64,000 nucleotides of DNA, taken from NCBI RefSeq assembly GCF_963678635.1, contig NC_087068.1, positions 39,081,649 to 39,145,648 of the forward strand, given 5' to 3'. The notes below the pieces were generated by a model. It was not told the origin of the DNA and ran no database searches. It saw only the letters and a program-made list of their open reading frames with translations. This DNA comes from Symsagittifera roscoffensis. Taxonomy: Eukaryota > Xenacoelomorpha > Acoela > Convolutidae. Both the position numbers and the translations under genes were made by a program. This document shows, piece by piece, positions 1 to 9,079 of this stretch (its first letter is position 1; the number at the start of each line of letters is the position of its first letter).

Positions 1-201
1 GAACAAAATGTGAGCCTATGTCTTCACAACAGCTTTTGCAGGAACCGGGAGCAAAAGGTGAATGTGGACCTGCTACCTTGTTGCAAACCGAGGCTGTTGG
101 AACAGGAGAGTTGGGGCACGGCCCGCAACTCCATGGACATGTTGGAGAAAGTCCTGGACGACAGCGAAGTTGAAGATCAGGATGGAGAAGCGATGGAGTG
201 A
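1..201 (+). pseudogene. C-terminal fragment of the unassigned LTR-unit protein (preceding array unit)
   Basis: The frame is open from base 1 and ends at a TGA at 199-201. It matches the last ~66 codons of the 1,131-aa protein at 860-4255 almost exactly, including the conserved CLHNSFCR motif, the LLPCC motif and the acidic C-terminus ending GEAME. The gene is cut by the window edge, so this is the 3' end of another array unit lying upstream. Function unknown. It shows that the array has at least three partly preserved units. Confidence 0.85.
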
Positions 202-566
202 AGATGATGAACGAAGAGAACAAGTGAAGACGTGAGCAAAGAAGAGGAGAGAAGGAGAAAAAAAACTTGATTGTCTTTGTGTGTGAAAACTTAAACCAAT
301 CAACCAAGTTTTGATTATTGTACTTGTTAAACTTTTTGTTTTGATTTAGTTCGGTCAAACCAAACTTTGAAAGTTGTTACAATTGTTAAAATTGTTGAAA
401 GAGAATTTTATTTATACTACTTATGTATATATATAGAACGTAGGTGAGTATATTTACCTATTTAAACACGATTGAAGTTTTTAACCTGTGTAAGACACAA
501 TTTTACTGTGTGGCGACATGGTAAGTTTGAGTAAACTCGCTCGAGAAGGGTGGGTCACTCAATAAC
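202..566 (+). other. 3' untranslated tail of the preceding unit, no gene
   Basis: A/T-rich tail nearly identical to 4256-4620 and 10568-10890, with no supported reading frame. In the two later units this tail runs on for another ~400 bp into a polypurine tract and LTR; here it stops at the AATATTGA sequence near 600 and is joined directly to coding sequence of the next unit. Confidence 0.7.
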
Positions 567-664
567 TTTCCTAGCCACACAGTTTCTTAGTTTTAATATT
601 GAGGCCTCGGCCGACTTTCCTAGCCACACAGTTTCTTAGTTTTAATATTGAGGCCTCGGCCGAC
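567..664 (+). repeat. 49-bp direct duplication at a unit-unit junction
   Basis: Two copies of a 49-bp sequence (567-615 and 616-664), each joining 3'-tail sequence (ending TTTTAATATTGA) to coding sequence (starting GGCCTCGGCCGAC). The left half normally continues to AAGGACTG (4657 and following). The right half normally lies inside the N-terminal coding region (about 6930). The chimeric junction was itself duplicated. Confidence 0.85.
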
Positions 665-859
665 TTATCCCCGATGGACCCAATAAGCCAGGCGTGAGAA
701 TGCCGAAGCAGGGATCCGTAGAGATTGCTCCATGAGTCACCGAGGAGGAGAAAAATCGAAGAATCAATGAGGGTATCCTTCCTGAGCACGCTGCCGGAAG
801 AGGAATGAGAGAGATATCAAAGTGAGTTAGAAGGCCAGACAGGGGCAACCTGGAGCCGA
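654..859 (+). pseudogene. Truncated N-terminal coding segment of the unit 1 ORF
   Basis: In frame with the 1,131-aa ORF and homologous to codons ~53-122 of the sibling starting at 6770. It lacks the true start, and is interrupted by a TGA in the codon after CAG-GCG near 691 (the sibling has AGA) and by a TGA at 806-808 that unit 2 shares. The protein can therefore start only downstream of 808, at the ATG at 860. Confidence 0.7.
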
Positions 860-3800
860 GTGAATTTCATGGAAAGATCATGGGACGTGATACGACGATA
901 TGGGACGCAGTCCATAATGAAGGTGGGATTGAACCAACCCATCATGCGTGAGGTCCTGGAGAAAATAGTGAACTCCATGGAGTCGGATGTTCTGACCGAG
1001 TCAGTTACAGAAGACAGTGCCGATGATCAGCAAGTCGCAAAGAAATTACCTATCAGACGAGCCAGGAAGGGGCTGAAGCGACTAAAAGGGAAAACAGGAA
1101 GTCGAGCCGTGAACCCGAGAGAGGTGAAGTCGAGAGCCAGCGCAGTGGTGGCCTCTTTAACGAGCGCAGGTCGTTCAGGCGAGAGCGGGCAAGGAGATGG
1201 TGCAACACTGACAGGGGGAGAAAAAGAGAATCTGATACCCCCTATGCTCTTGGCAGGTCTGACCACGACCGCCGTAAGATCAAAGAAAACAGCACGAACC
1301 CTGGCAGACACTAAATTAGAGATGGAGATCATCAGTCAATGTGGGTCTGGAGGACTTGAAGATTACAGGCCCACGCGGACCAACATGGCCAAGTTGAAAC
1401 TGGAAGGACAACTCGACGTGGTCGAGTACAGTCGAGTCACTGTGCCGGAATCGGTCCACATGGGAGATCCAGCAGGGGGTTATGTGGAGATGTTGAAAGC
1501 GAGAAACTCCGCGAGAGGGCACCTGATGGCTTGGAGCGAGAAGCGAGCCATGCAGGAATATCTGAAAGAGCTTACGGAGAATGCAAACTTAAATCGGAAA
1601 GAATACGGCACGGTAATGTCCTCTGGAGCGAACGAAATCGGATTGGAAAAACTACTAGAAATTTCATGGAGGGCGGCCCTCCAGAGATACTTCGACGAGA
1701 CGATGCATGCACCTGCTACGGTGGCAGCATACCTGGCTCATCCTTGCATGAGAACTGATCTGCAAGTACGGTTGGCTTGGTGCTTGATGGGCATCAAGAA
1801 GGCGGAATATGAAGCCAGTAATGATTCGAAATCACGGGAACAGGAGCTGAAGTTGATAGAAGCTCTGCGAGCGTTGATTTCCAAAGACGGTTCTGCAATA
1901 GCATGGGCTAAGCGTAAGGATGCCCTTTGCTTTGTCAGGTTCGTGGTGGATCGTATCCCCACTCCTGTTTTGGGAGAATGTATAAAGATCATTCGGCAAA
2001 AGGGAGTTGATTGCGAAAGGAACTTCCTTAGGGCACTCCTGGAACTATATCAGGATATGCCGTTGACTGTACCAAATAAGGAGTCGAATGACATGGAGAG
2101 CTATCGCAAGTTGGAAGAGGTGAGAAGATATTCCAACAAAGAATTGAAAGTGAGCCGGGAGTTGATTGAAGCAGTCAAGGGACAAAAAGACTTTGCAACA
2201 CTAGGGAGACTGAAATCGTTCCAATATGTGTCTGGCATACCGGGGATGGCGTATAATCCCTTCGTGAATGAAGAAGCCAGGGAAGCGTACTTCGACTATG
2301 AGCAGGTCATAGTACTCAATTTCTGGGTTGAACGGATTAAAGAAACTGGAATGCTGATGGTGGAACAACCCAAGCTGGGAATTATCTTGGAAGAACGAGT
2401 GGTCGAACCCTCGGTTCCCGAGCTAAAGGGGCAAGTGAGTTTTGATTGTGGTTCTTGGGACGGTCCCTTGAAAACCAGTCTAGTAACGATGTGGGAACTC
2501 ATGAAGCCTTCTTGGTGTCCTCATCCTAACGCCGGTTTAATCTGGGACATGACGGCGGATATCACGTTAGACCTAGATGATGACGCGAGTTTGCATGATC
2601 TGGCCATGATACACCATCTGCTGGCCATGAGGTTGACGAAGCGGAAGAGCAACCCATCCACGGAGCTGTCCGAGGAAGGTCCATCGAGCAATTGGTTGAA
2701 GCAAGGCACATGCTTGGCTCAACATAGTGGGATGGAAGGACATGTTTGTAACTTGGGGCACTGCTTGATTACGCTGAGCGAGCAGCATAGACAACTGGCA
2801 CGATTGTACGGAAGATTGAGCATGTCGGATAAGAGTGGAATGGAGTTAGTCGCGGATTGTCATGGGGTGACGGATGTAAACTTGACCACAACCTTGGGAT
2901 TTTGTAGCATGACGAGTTCGATAGAATCGCTTGAGCGCCTGGAGCGTGCCCATGAGCTAGTGACGTCCCTCAGCGTGGAAGTGTTCCCTGGAGCATTGCA
3001 GACAGAGCAGAAGATCGGAGGCTGGCGAGAAGCTCTAGAGAACGAAATGAATCTGAAAGATAGTGAGGCCTATCATAAACCTACTGGTTCAAAATATCTG
3101 GTGGGTTCAAGCTCCGCACCATATTGCAGTAGTAGGTATCCTACACACATGGTGGTGATGGATGCGAGGACACAGCAGGTGTTGATTGACCAACTTTTCT
3201 CTGTGCCAAAGTGCGTGAGGTTGGCCAGAATGTCGGAGAGGTCATATGATTTGTTGGCAAAGATCTTTCGGGCAGTCCCGAAGAGATCTGAAGGCGAGTT
3301 GCAAGATGTAGTGGGTGAAGAGTTTCTGAGATTGAACGAAGGTAATGTGAGTGAGTTCCAGAAGCAGAAAGCGAGTGGAGCGTTACCCACTGAATTCCCC
3401 ACCATAGAAGAGAAAGACGACTTACACGGAATTCTGATGGAGGTGGAACCGTTGCTGGGAGCCTCAGGGTATCGGACCCGAAGGAACATTGTGAGAACCC
3501 ATGGGGAGTATCCTTGCCACTGCTTGGCGCAGACGTTGTGGTACCCCAAACGCGGGAATCTGTCGCTAGTATGGGACGTGGAGGAGTTGTACTCTACGGG
3601 GTTGCCCGATCAGAATCAACAGGTGTCAATCGTGGTGGTTAGTGCCATGCTGGCAGTGAGATGGTTGGAGGCTAACGCGGACACAAGTGAACAGGAGACA
3701 GCCGTGCCGACTCCTGAGCAGCTGAGCAACGTGAAGATGAGTCGTGAGTTGGATCTTTTCAGAACCACCTGCAAGGTTCTGAGAATACCCAAAGCCATTG

Positions 3801-4255
3801 AAAGGATATGGTCGAGGCAGAGATTGATGCCTTGGTTCCGTGCAGTGATGACATCATGGATGTATGAACGCGCGAAGCGTCACACGTCGAGGAACACGGA
3901 AGCCTATCAATCTTTCCAGCTAGATATAGGACCGGGAGCCTATAAGAGAGCATTCCTGAAGCACAGAAACGCGGTCACCACGGCGATGAAGCGAGTAGCT
4001 GGAGCGCCTTGTGTAACTGAAGAGGAAAAGAAAGAGGTCTTAAGAGCTGACCTAGAACGAAATGTGAGCCTATGTCTTCACAACAGCTTTTGCAGGAACC
4101 GGGAGCAAAAGGTGAATGTGGACTTGCTACCTTGTTGCAAACCGAGGCTGTTGGAACAGGAGAGTTGGGGCACGGCCCGCAACTCCATGGACATGTTGGA
4201 GAAAGTCCTGGAAGACAGCAAAGTTGAAGATCAGGATGGAGAAGCGATGGAGTGA
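860..4255 (+). CDS. Unassigned 1,131-aa protein of a short LTR element (unit 1, intact)
   Basis: Longest uninterrupted frame in the window. I do not recognise the family. Visible features: a strongly basic stretch at residues ~57-80 (KKLPIRRARKGLKRLKGK) that could be a nuclear-localisation signal; no signal peptide or membrane helix; an acidic C-terminus; and blocks kept in the diverged relative at 34396-37293: RNSARGHL (~215), CHCLAQTLWYP (~886), PWFRAVMTSW (~991), QLDIGPGAYKRA (~1020) and CLHNSFC (~1072). No RT, protease or integrase motif is present. The ATG at 860 is the first after an in-frame TGA (806-808), but homology extends upstream, so the ancestral start matched 6770. The gene is followed by a tail, a polypurine tract and an LTR, so it is the last ORF of an LTR element. 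It could be an accessory, Gag-like or DNA-binding protein; this is not resolved. Confidence 0.85.
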   Translation: MNFMERSWDVIRRYGTQSIMKVGLNQPIMREVLEKIVNSMESDVLTESVTEDSADDQQVAKKLPIRRARKGLKRLKGKTGSRAVNPREVKSRASAVVASLTSAGRSGESGQGDGATLTGGEKENLIPPMLLAGLTTTAVRSKKTARTLADTKLEMEIISQCGSGGLEDYRPTRTNMAKLKLEGQLDVVEYSRVTVPESVHMGDPAGGYVEMLKARNSARGHLMAWSEKRAMQEYLKELTENANLNRKEYGTVMSSGANEIGLEKLLEISWRAALQRYFDETMHAPATVAAYLAHPCMRTDLQVRLAWCLMGIKKAEYEASNDSKSREQELKLIEALRALISKDGSAIAWAKRKDALCFVRFVVDRIPTPVLGECIKIIRQKGVDCERNFLRALLELYQDMPLTVPNKESNDMESYRKLEEVRRYSNKELKVSRELIEAVKGQKDFATLGRLKSFQYVSGIPGMAYNPFVNEEAREAYFDYEQVIVLNFWVERIKETGMLMVEQPKLGIILEERVVEPSVPELKGQVSFDCGSWDGPLKTSLVTMWELMKPSWCPHPNAGLIWDMTADITLDLDDDASLHDLAMIHHLLAMRLTKRKSNPSTELSEEGPSSNWLKQGTCLAQHSGMEGHVCNLGHCLITLSEQHRQLARLYGRLSMSDKSGMELVADCHGVTDVNLTTTLGFCSMTSSIESLERLERAHELVTSLSVEVFPGALQTEQKIGGWREALENEMNLKDSEAYHKPTGSKYLVGSSSAPYCSSRYPTHMVVMDARTQQVLIDQLFSVPKCVRLARMSERSYDLLAKIFRAVPKRSEGELQDVVGEEFLRLNEGNVSEFQKQKASGALPTEFPTIEEKDDLHGILMEVEPLLGASGYRTRRNIVRTHGEYPCHCLAQTLWYPKRGNLSLVWDVEELYSTGLPDQNQQVSIVVVSAMLAVRWLEANADTSEQETAVPTPEQLSNVKMSRELDLFRTTCKVLRIPKAIERIWSRQRLMPWFRAVMTSWMYERAKRHTSRNTEAYQSFQLDIGPGAYKRAFLKHRNAVTTAMKRVAGAPCVTEEEKKEVLRADLERNVSLCLHNSFCRNREQKVNVDLLPCCKPRLLEQESWGTARNSMDMLEKVLEDSKVEDQDGEAME

Positions 4256-5018
4256 AGATGATGAACGAAGAGAACAAGTGAAGACGTGAGCAAAGAAGAG
4301 GAGAGAAGGAGAAAAAAAACTTGATTGTCTTTGTGTGTGAAAACTTAAACCAATCAACCAAGTTTTGATTATTGAACTTGTTAAACTTTTTGTTTTGATT
4401 TAGTTTGGTCAAACCAAACTTTGAAAGTTGTTACAATTGTTAAAATTGTTGAAAGACAATTTTATTTATACTATTTATGTATATATATAGAACGTAGGTG
4501 AGTATATTTACCTATTTAAACACGATTGAAGTTTTTAACCTGTGTAAGACACAATTTTACTGTGTGGCGACATGGTAAGTTTGAGTAAACTCGCTCGAGA
4601 AGGGTGGGTAACCCAATAACTTTTCTAGCCACACAGTTTCTTAGTTTTAATATTGAAAGGACTGCATAAATAACTGATTATACTTGGTGAGTGACGTTAA
4701 GTTAATTTTAACGGGTGCGTGGCCGTGCCACGTCCCAATTTTTAATCACAAAGAGCGAAAAGAAGTTTTATGGCAAGACGACGGAAGTAGTCAGAAAAGA
4801 AATTTTATCTAGGACACTCCTCATGGTGCAAATTTTGTGAAAATAATGAAAGGCAGTGAAATGTAGTACGATGCCATTTGTGAACACGTAGTGAGTTGAG
4901 GTGGAGTAGATAAATTTCATTTTCTTATGCGATTTGTAAGATTGATTAGAGAAAACTGGAACACTACCTGACGATAACCCGGTGTTATGCGATCAATAGG
5001 GACATTGATGGGGTTTGT
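4256..5018 (+). other. 3' untranslated region of unit 1
   Basis: No supported gene. The sequence is shared almost exactly with 10568-11283, and patchily with 37294-38106 behind the diverged homologue. The patches are TTTTAATATT, the CGTCCCAA block, and the ATGATGCCATTTGT-like block near 4872. That synteny supports reading it as the 3' part of an LTR element between the last ORF and the polypurine tract. AATATTGA at 4649-4656 recurs at 6389-6396. Confidence 0.65.
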
Positions 5019-5030
5019 CCGGGGAGTATG
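5019..5030 (+). promoter_or_regulatory. Polypurine tract next to the LTR
   Basis: CCGGGGAGTATG lies directly 5' of the LTR start (TG at 5031). The same CCGGGGAGTAT is found directly before the LTR starts at 11296 and 38120. This is the place and base composition expected for the plus-strand primer of an LTR retroelement. Confidence 0.6.
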
Positions 5031-5285
5031 TGCCATTCTGCCAGATGGCACAGCGCAACCTTCCGGCGACACGAGAAAAAACGAATAAAGGCCTTATTAA
5101 CGAAAAAGTATTGCGAAGGAGGGTAGGAATATTCTAGAATTTTTATTTTCAAAATTTCGATCGGAAGGGGAATATTTCTCAGAAATACAAAAAAGACGGC
5201 CATTTTGACTGAAAACGACGAAAAAGCAGAACAACGACAAATATTGTGAAAAACGGTCGCACAAGAGACGAAAAACACGAAGCCT

Positions 5286-5415
5286 CTTATCGTGGCAACA
5301 AAGCACGATAAGACCCTTATCAGTGGATATTAGTGGAGAAGGAAGCTTCAGTGGGGAAGGAATATACCACGGAACCCTCCCGTGCCACAAATTGGAAGAG
5401 ATAAGAACGTTATCT
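5286..5415 (+). promoter_or_regulatory. Cluster of five GATA-like sites in U3
   Basis: CTTATC at 5286-5291, GATAAG at 5307-5312, CTTATC at 5316-5321, GATAAG at 5400-5405 and TTATCT at 5410-5415. Two inverted pairs (5307/5316 and 5400/5410) lie 60-190 bp upstream of the TATA box. The cluster is repeated unchanged in the LTR at 11296. Binding by GATA factors is inference from the motif only. Confidence 0.45.
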
Positions 5416-5473
5416 CAGGAAGATTACGGGAGCGGAGGCTTGGTCCCCCAGAGACTGTTTTATGTGAAGGGAG

Positions 5474-5482
5474 TATATAAAA
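5474..5482 (+). promoter_or_regulatory. TATA box of the LTR
   Basis: TATATAAAA in the middle of the LTR, the expected place for U3/R. The equivalent position holds TATATAAAA at 11739 and TTTTATAAA at 14564 and 38556 in other LTR copies, so the element is conserved while the flanks diverge. Confidence 0.65.
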
Positions 5483-5579
5483 CTAACTTTGTAGCTACTT
5501 GGATGTCGTAGAAGTCTAAATTAACACCGGTATAATTTGATATTTTAGAATATGAGTAGCTAGAAAGAGGAAAGGGTCA

Positions 5580-5596
5580 ATCCATCTCCAATGGAT
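5580..5596 (+). other. Conserved small hairpin downstream of the TATA box
   Basis: ATCCAT / ATGGAT with loop CTCCA, about 100 bp after the TATA box. Equivalent hairpins sit in the other LTRs: CCATC-TTC-GATGG at 14669-14681 and 38660-38672, and a 7-bp stem at 40061-40077 in the inverted copy. The stem is kept while neighbouring bases vary. Confidence 0.5.
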
Positions 5597-5913
5597 TTAA
5601 TATAGAACTGTCACACAAAAACATGTTAAAATAGGTTGTTCGAGCCGTGTTTTTAATGACAATCACGTAGTCTGAGGATCCGAGACTCAGCTAGGTGGTT
5701 GTGTTCGCATGTAAACGAAAGCTGATCAAAAGTCGCTTGACTGATGGCCTACAAAATAGTAACTTTTTACTTAGCCCTAAACAGACCAGAAAATCAACTG
5801 GCAAGATCGAGACGGTGAAAAACGAGTAGGATTAAGGTAACTGACGCCTGCCAGTCGTTAATAGGTACTTTTTCTACGCTCCGTCGCTGTGTAGTATTTG
5901 GGCGAATGTTACA

Positions 5914-6134
5914 CAATAAAAATTAATTACAAAATACTTACAGCTCCGCTAAAACCCGTAGCAAGGCAACTATGCCGACCAAACATAAGCAGACGCACAA
6001 CAGGTCGAAATATTTTCGAAACTGAATATATCCCTTTTTATTAAAAAAGTTCAGGCCTGGTTCGATCACAGGACCTTTACCACCTAAAGCTAGTAATTTT
6101 CTCAAAAACCATTAGTGCCTGAAAAGCTAATATA
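5914..6134 (+). other. 221-bp spacer between facing LTR copies
   Basis: Non-coding; the same length and nearly the same sequence as 12179-12399. Contains a tRNA-3'-end-like stretch at 6059-6082 (B-box-like GGTTCGATCAC, then AGGACCTTTA and CCA). It separates the forward LTR from the inverted partial LTR. Confidence 0.6.
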
Positions 6135-6388
6135 TGTAACTTTCACCCAGACATTACACCTCGACTGAGCGTAGAAAAATTACCTATTGACGACTGGCTG
6201 ACGTCAGTTACCTTAATCCTACTCCTTTTTAGCAGTCTTGACCTAGCCCGTTAATTTTCTGGTCTGCTGAGGACTAAGTATTATGTTACCATTTTTAGTC
6301 CATCAGCCAAACGACTTTCGATCAGCTTTCGTTTACATGCTAAAATAACCACATAGCTGGGTCTCGCATCCCCAGACAACGTTATTAC
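6135..6388 (-). repeat. Inverted partial LTR (U5 end)
   Basis: Reverse complement of the LTR 3' portion (about 5656-5913), starting TGTAAC on the plus strand and stopping abruptly at GTTATTAC (6388), after which unit 2 leader sequence begins with AATATTGA. In the sister locus (12400 on) the inverted LTR continues. A transcript from the TATA box at 5474 would carry both arms. Confidence 0.7.
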
Positions 6389-6769
6389 AATATTGAGGAT
6401 TATGTTTTTATGTGATGATATAGATGTTTATGTGTTTATGTGTTATGTTATTTTTATGATATGTTTTATGTTTCGTGTCATGAAATACCTAGAGTACTCC
6501 AGGTCATCAAGGTGACAGCGCTCATTTGTGCTACCCTGACGCAGATACAGGTGGACGATCCACCTTGGTGCTATATTTTTAAATCAGAATTGAGAAGAGA
6601 ATTTCCATGAAGAGTTTTAAAGAGTTGAATGGTGTTTAATCCAAAAATGATGGTTTTAAGTCGCGACTTGTTTTTTAGATCTTGATTGATCAGAAATTTT
6701 TTATTGAATCCATTGAATCAAACGAGACAGGAAGAAACTACACGACAGCAAGAATCAACACGATAAGAA
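6389..6769 (+). other. Leader of unit 2 with a small hairpin
   Basis: Non-coding, with a T/G-rich run (TTTATGTGTTATG type). A perfect 7-bp stem is seen at 6549-6555 / 6559-6565 (AGGTGGA-CGA-TCCACCT). Resembles 29200-29565 upstream of the long 3' frame of the big element, including TAGATC(T/C)TGATTGATCA at about 6676. This supports unit 2 being a deletion derivative of such an element. Confidence 0.55.
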
Positions 6770-7084
6770 ATGGGTGACACGAACGAACTTATGGAATTCC
6801 TCTCAGCGAATCTAGGAGCGTTGGAGAGAGACTTGCTAGAATACCGGTTTAGTGAAGACGACGATGGGGAAGTCGATGGGAGTCTATTGCTAATGACGCC
6901 ATCGTCTTTCATGTCCCCTACGAAGGAGGCCTCGGCCGACTTATCCCCGATGGACCCAATAAGCCAGGCGAGAGAATGCCGAAGCAGGGATCCGCAGAGA
7001 TTGCTCCATGAGTCACCGAGGAGGAGAAAAATCGAAGAATCAATGAGGGTATCCTTCCTGAGCACGCTGCCGGAAGAGGAATGA
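6770..7084 (+). CDS. N-terminal segment of the unassigned LTR-unit protein (unit 2)
   Basis: 104 codons from ATG to a TGA at 7082-7084. The next in-frame codons read straight on into the 7136 frame, so this is the true N-terminus of the long protein, split by one stop. The start MGDTNELMEFL resembles the start of the long frame at 29566 (an M, then NELMDL). Residues ~85-92 (HESPRRRK) are matched in the diverged copy at 34396. The TGA corresponds to TGG (Trp) at 34471-34473 in that copy. Whether the stop is read through, skipped or inactivating cannot be told from sequence. Confidence 0.65.
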   Translation: MGDTNELMEFLSANLGALERDLLEYRFSEDDDGEVDGSLLLMTPSSFMSPTKEASADLSPMDPISQARECRSRDPQRLLHESPRRRKIEESMRVSFLSTLPEEE

Positions 7085-7135
7085 GAGAGATATCAAAGTG
7101 AGTTAGAAGGCCAGACAGGGGCAACCTGGAGCCGA

Positions 7136-9058
7136 GTGAATTTCATGGAAAGATCATGGGACGTGATACGACGATATGGGACGCAGTCAATAATGAAGGT
7201 GGGATTGAACCAACCCATCATGCGTGAGGTCCTGGAGAAAATAGTGAACTCCATGGAGTCGGATGTTCTGACCGAGTCAGTTACAGAAGACAGTGCCGAT
7301 GATCAGCAAGTCGCAAAGAAATTACCTATCAGACGAGCCAGGAAGGGGCTGAAGCGACTAAAAGGGAAAACAGGAAGTCGAGCCGTGAACCCGAGAGAGG
7401 TGAAGTCGAGAGCCAGCGCAGTGGTGGCCTCTTTAACGAGCGCAGGTCGTTCAGGCGAGAGCGGGCAAGGAGATGGTGCAACACTGACAGGGGGAGAAAA
7501 AGAGAATCTGATACCCCCTATGCTCTTGGCAGGTCTGACCACGACCGCCGTAAGATCAAAGAAAACAGCACGAACCCTGGCAGACACTAAATTAGAGATG
7601 GAGATCATCAGTCAATGTGGGTCTGGAGGACTTGAAGATTACAGGCCCACGCGGACCAACATGGCCAAGTTGAAACTGGAAGGACAACTCGACGTGGTCG
7701 AGTACAGTCGAGTCACTGTGCCGGAATCGGTCCACATGGGAGATCCAGCAGGGGGTTATGTGGAGATGTTGAAAGCGAGAAACTCCGCGAGAGGGCACCT
7801 GATGGCTTGGAGCGAGAAGCGAGCCATGCAGGAATATCTGAAAGAGCTTACGGAGAATGCAAACTTAAATCGGAAAGAATACGGCACGGTAATGTCCTCT
7901 GGAGCGAACGAAATCGGATTGGAAAAACTACTAGAAATTTCATGGAGGGCGGCCCTCCAGAGATACTTCGACGAGACGATGCATGCACCTGCTACGGTGG
8001 CAGCATACCTGGCTCATCCTTGCATGAGAACTGATCTGCAAGTACGGTTGGCTTGGTGCTTGATGGGCATCAAGAAGGCGGAATATGAAGCCAGTAATGA
8101 TTCGAAATCACGGGAACAGGAGCTGGAGTTGATAGAAGCTCTGCGAGCGTTGATTTCCAAAGACGATTCTGCAATAGCATGGGCTAAGCGTAAGGATGCC
8201 CTTTGCTTTGTCAGGTTCGTGGTGGATCGTATCCCCACTCCTGTTTTGGGAGAATGTATAAAGATCATTCGGCAAAAGGGAGTTGATTTCGAAAGGAACT
8301 TCCTTAGGGCACTCCTGGAACTATATCAGGATATGCCGTTGACTGTACCAAATAAGGAGTCGAATGACATGGAGAGCTATCGCAAGTTGGAAGAGGTGAG
8401 AAGATATTCCAACAAAGAATTGAAAGTGAGCCGGGAGTTGATTGAAGCAGTCAAGGGACAAAAAGACTTTGCAACACTAGGGAGACTGAAGTCGTTCCAA
8501 TATGTGTCTGGCATACCGGGGATGGCGTATAATCCCTTCGTGAATGAAGAAGCCAGGGAAGCGTACTTCGACTATGAGCAGGTCATAGTACTCAATTTCT
8601 GGGTTGAACGGATTAAAGAAACTGGAATGCTGATGGTGGAACAACCCAAGCTGGGAATTATCTTGGAAGAACGAGTGGTCGAACCCTCGGTTCCCGAGCT
8701 AAAGGGGCAAGTGAGTTTTGATTGTGGTTCTTGGGACGGTCCCTTGAAAACCAGTCTAGTAACGATGTGGGAACTCATGAAGCCTTCTTGGTGTCCTCAT
8801 CCTAACGCCGGTTTAATCTGGGACATGACGGCGGATATCACGTTAGACCTGGATGATGACGCGAGTTTGCATGATCTGGCCATGATACACCATCTGCTGG
8901 CCATGAGGTTGACGAAGCGGAAGAGCAACCCATCCACGGAGCTGTCCGAGGAAGGTCCATCGAGCAATTGGTTGAAGCAAGGCACATGCTTGGCTCAACA
9001 TAGTGGGATGGAAGGACATGTTTGTAACTTGGGGCACTGCTTGATTACGCTGAGCTAG
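7136..9058 (+). pseudogene. Unit 2 copy of the unassigned protein, middle part, ended by TAG
   Basis: 640 codons, near-identical to residues 1-640 of the protein at 860-4255. Differences visible by eye include K to E, G to D and C to F, plus a few silent changes. It ends at TAG 9056-9058, where unit 1 has GAG (Glu, 2780-2782), so this is a single G-to-T nonsense change. The basic NLS-like segment and the RNSARGHL block are intact. Family unknown. Confidence 0.8.
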
Positions 9059-9079
9059 CAGCATAGACAACTGGCACGA

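Larger units (their letters stand above)
5031..5913 (+). repeat. Long terminal repeat (unit 1/2), 883 bp
   Basis: Begins TGCCATTC and ends GAATGTTACA, i.e. TG...CA with short inverted ends. Near-identical to 11296-12178, the same length. Preceded by a polypurine tract and containing a TATA box (5474), GATA-like sites and a downstream hairpin in the order U3-R-U5. It is diverged from but alignable in blocks with 14075-15006, 38120-38996 and the inverted copies. Shared blocks include the GCCGTGTTTTTA segment and the CTGAGGATCCGAGACTCAGC-like segment. No clear tRNA primer site lies immediately after it. Confidence 0.75.

Noticed and set aside
3073-3549. 158-codon minus-strand open frame, repeated identically at 9349-9825
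   Set aside because: It lies wholly antisense to the long ORF, and the repetition only reflects the duplicated unit. No family features.
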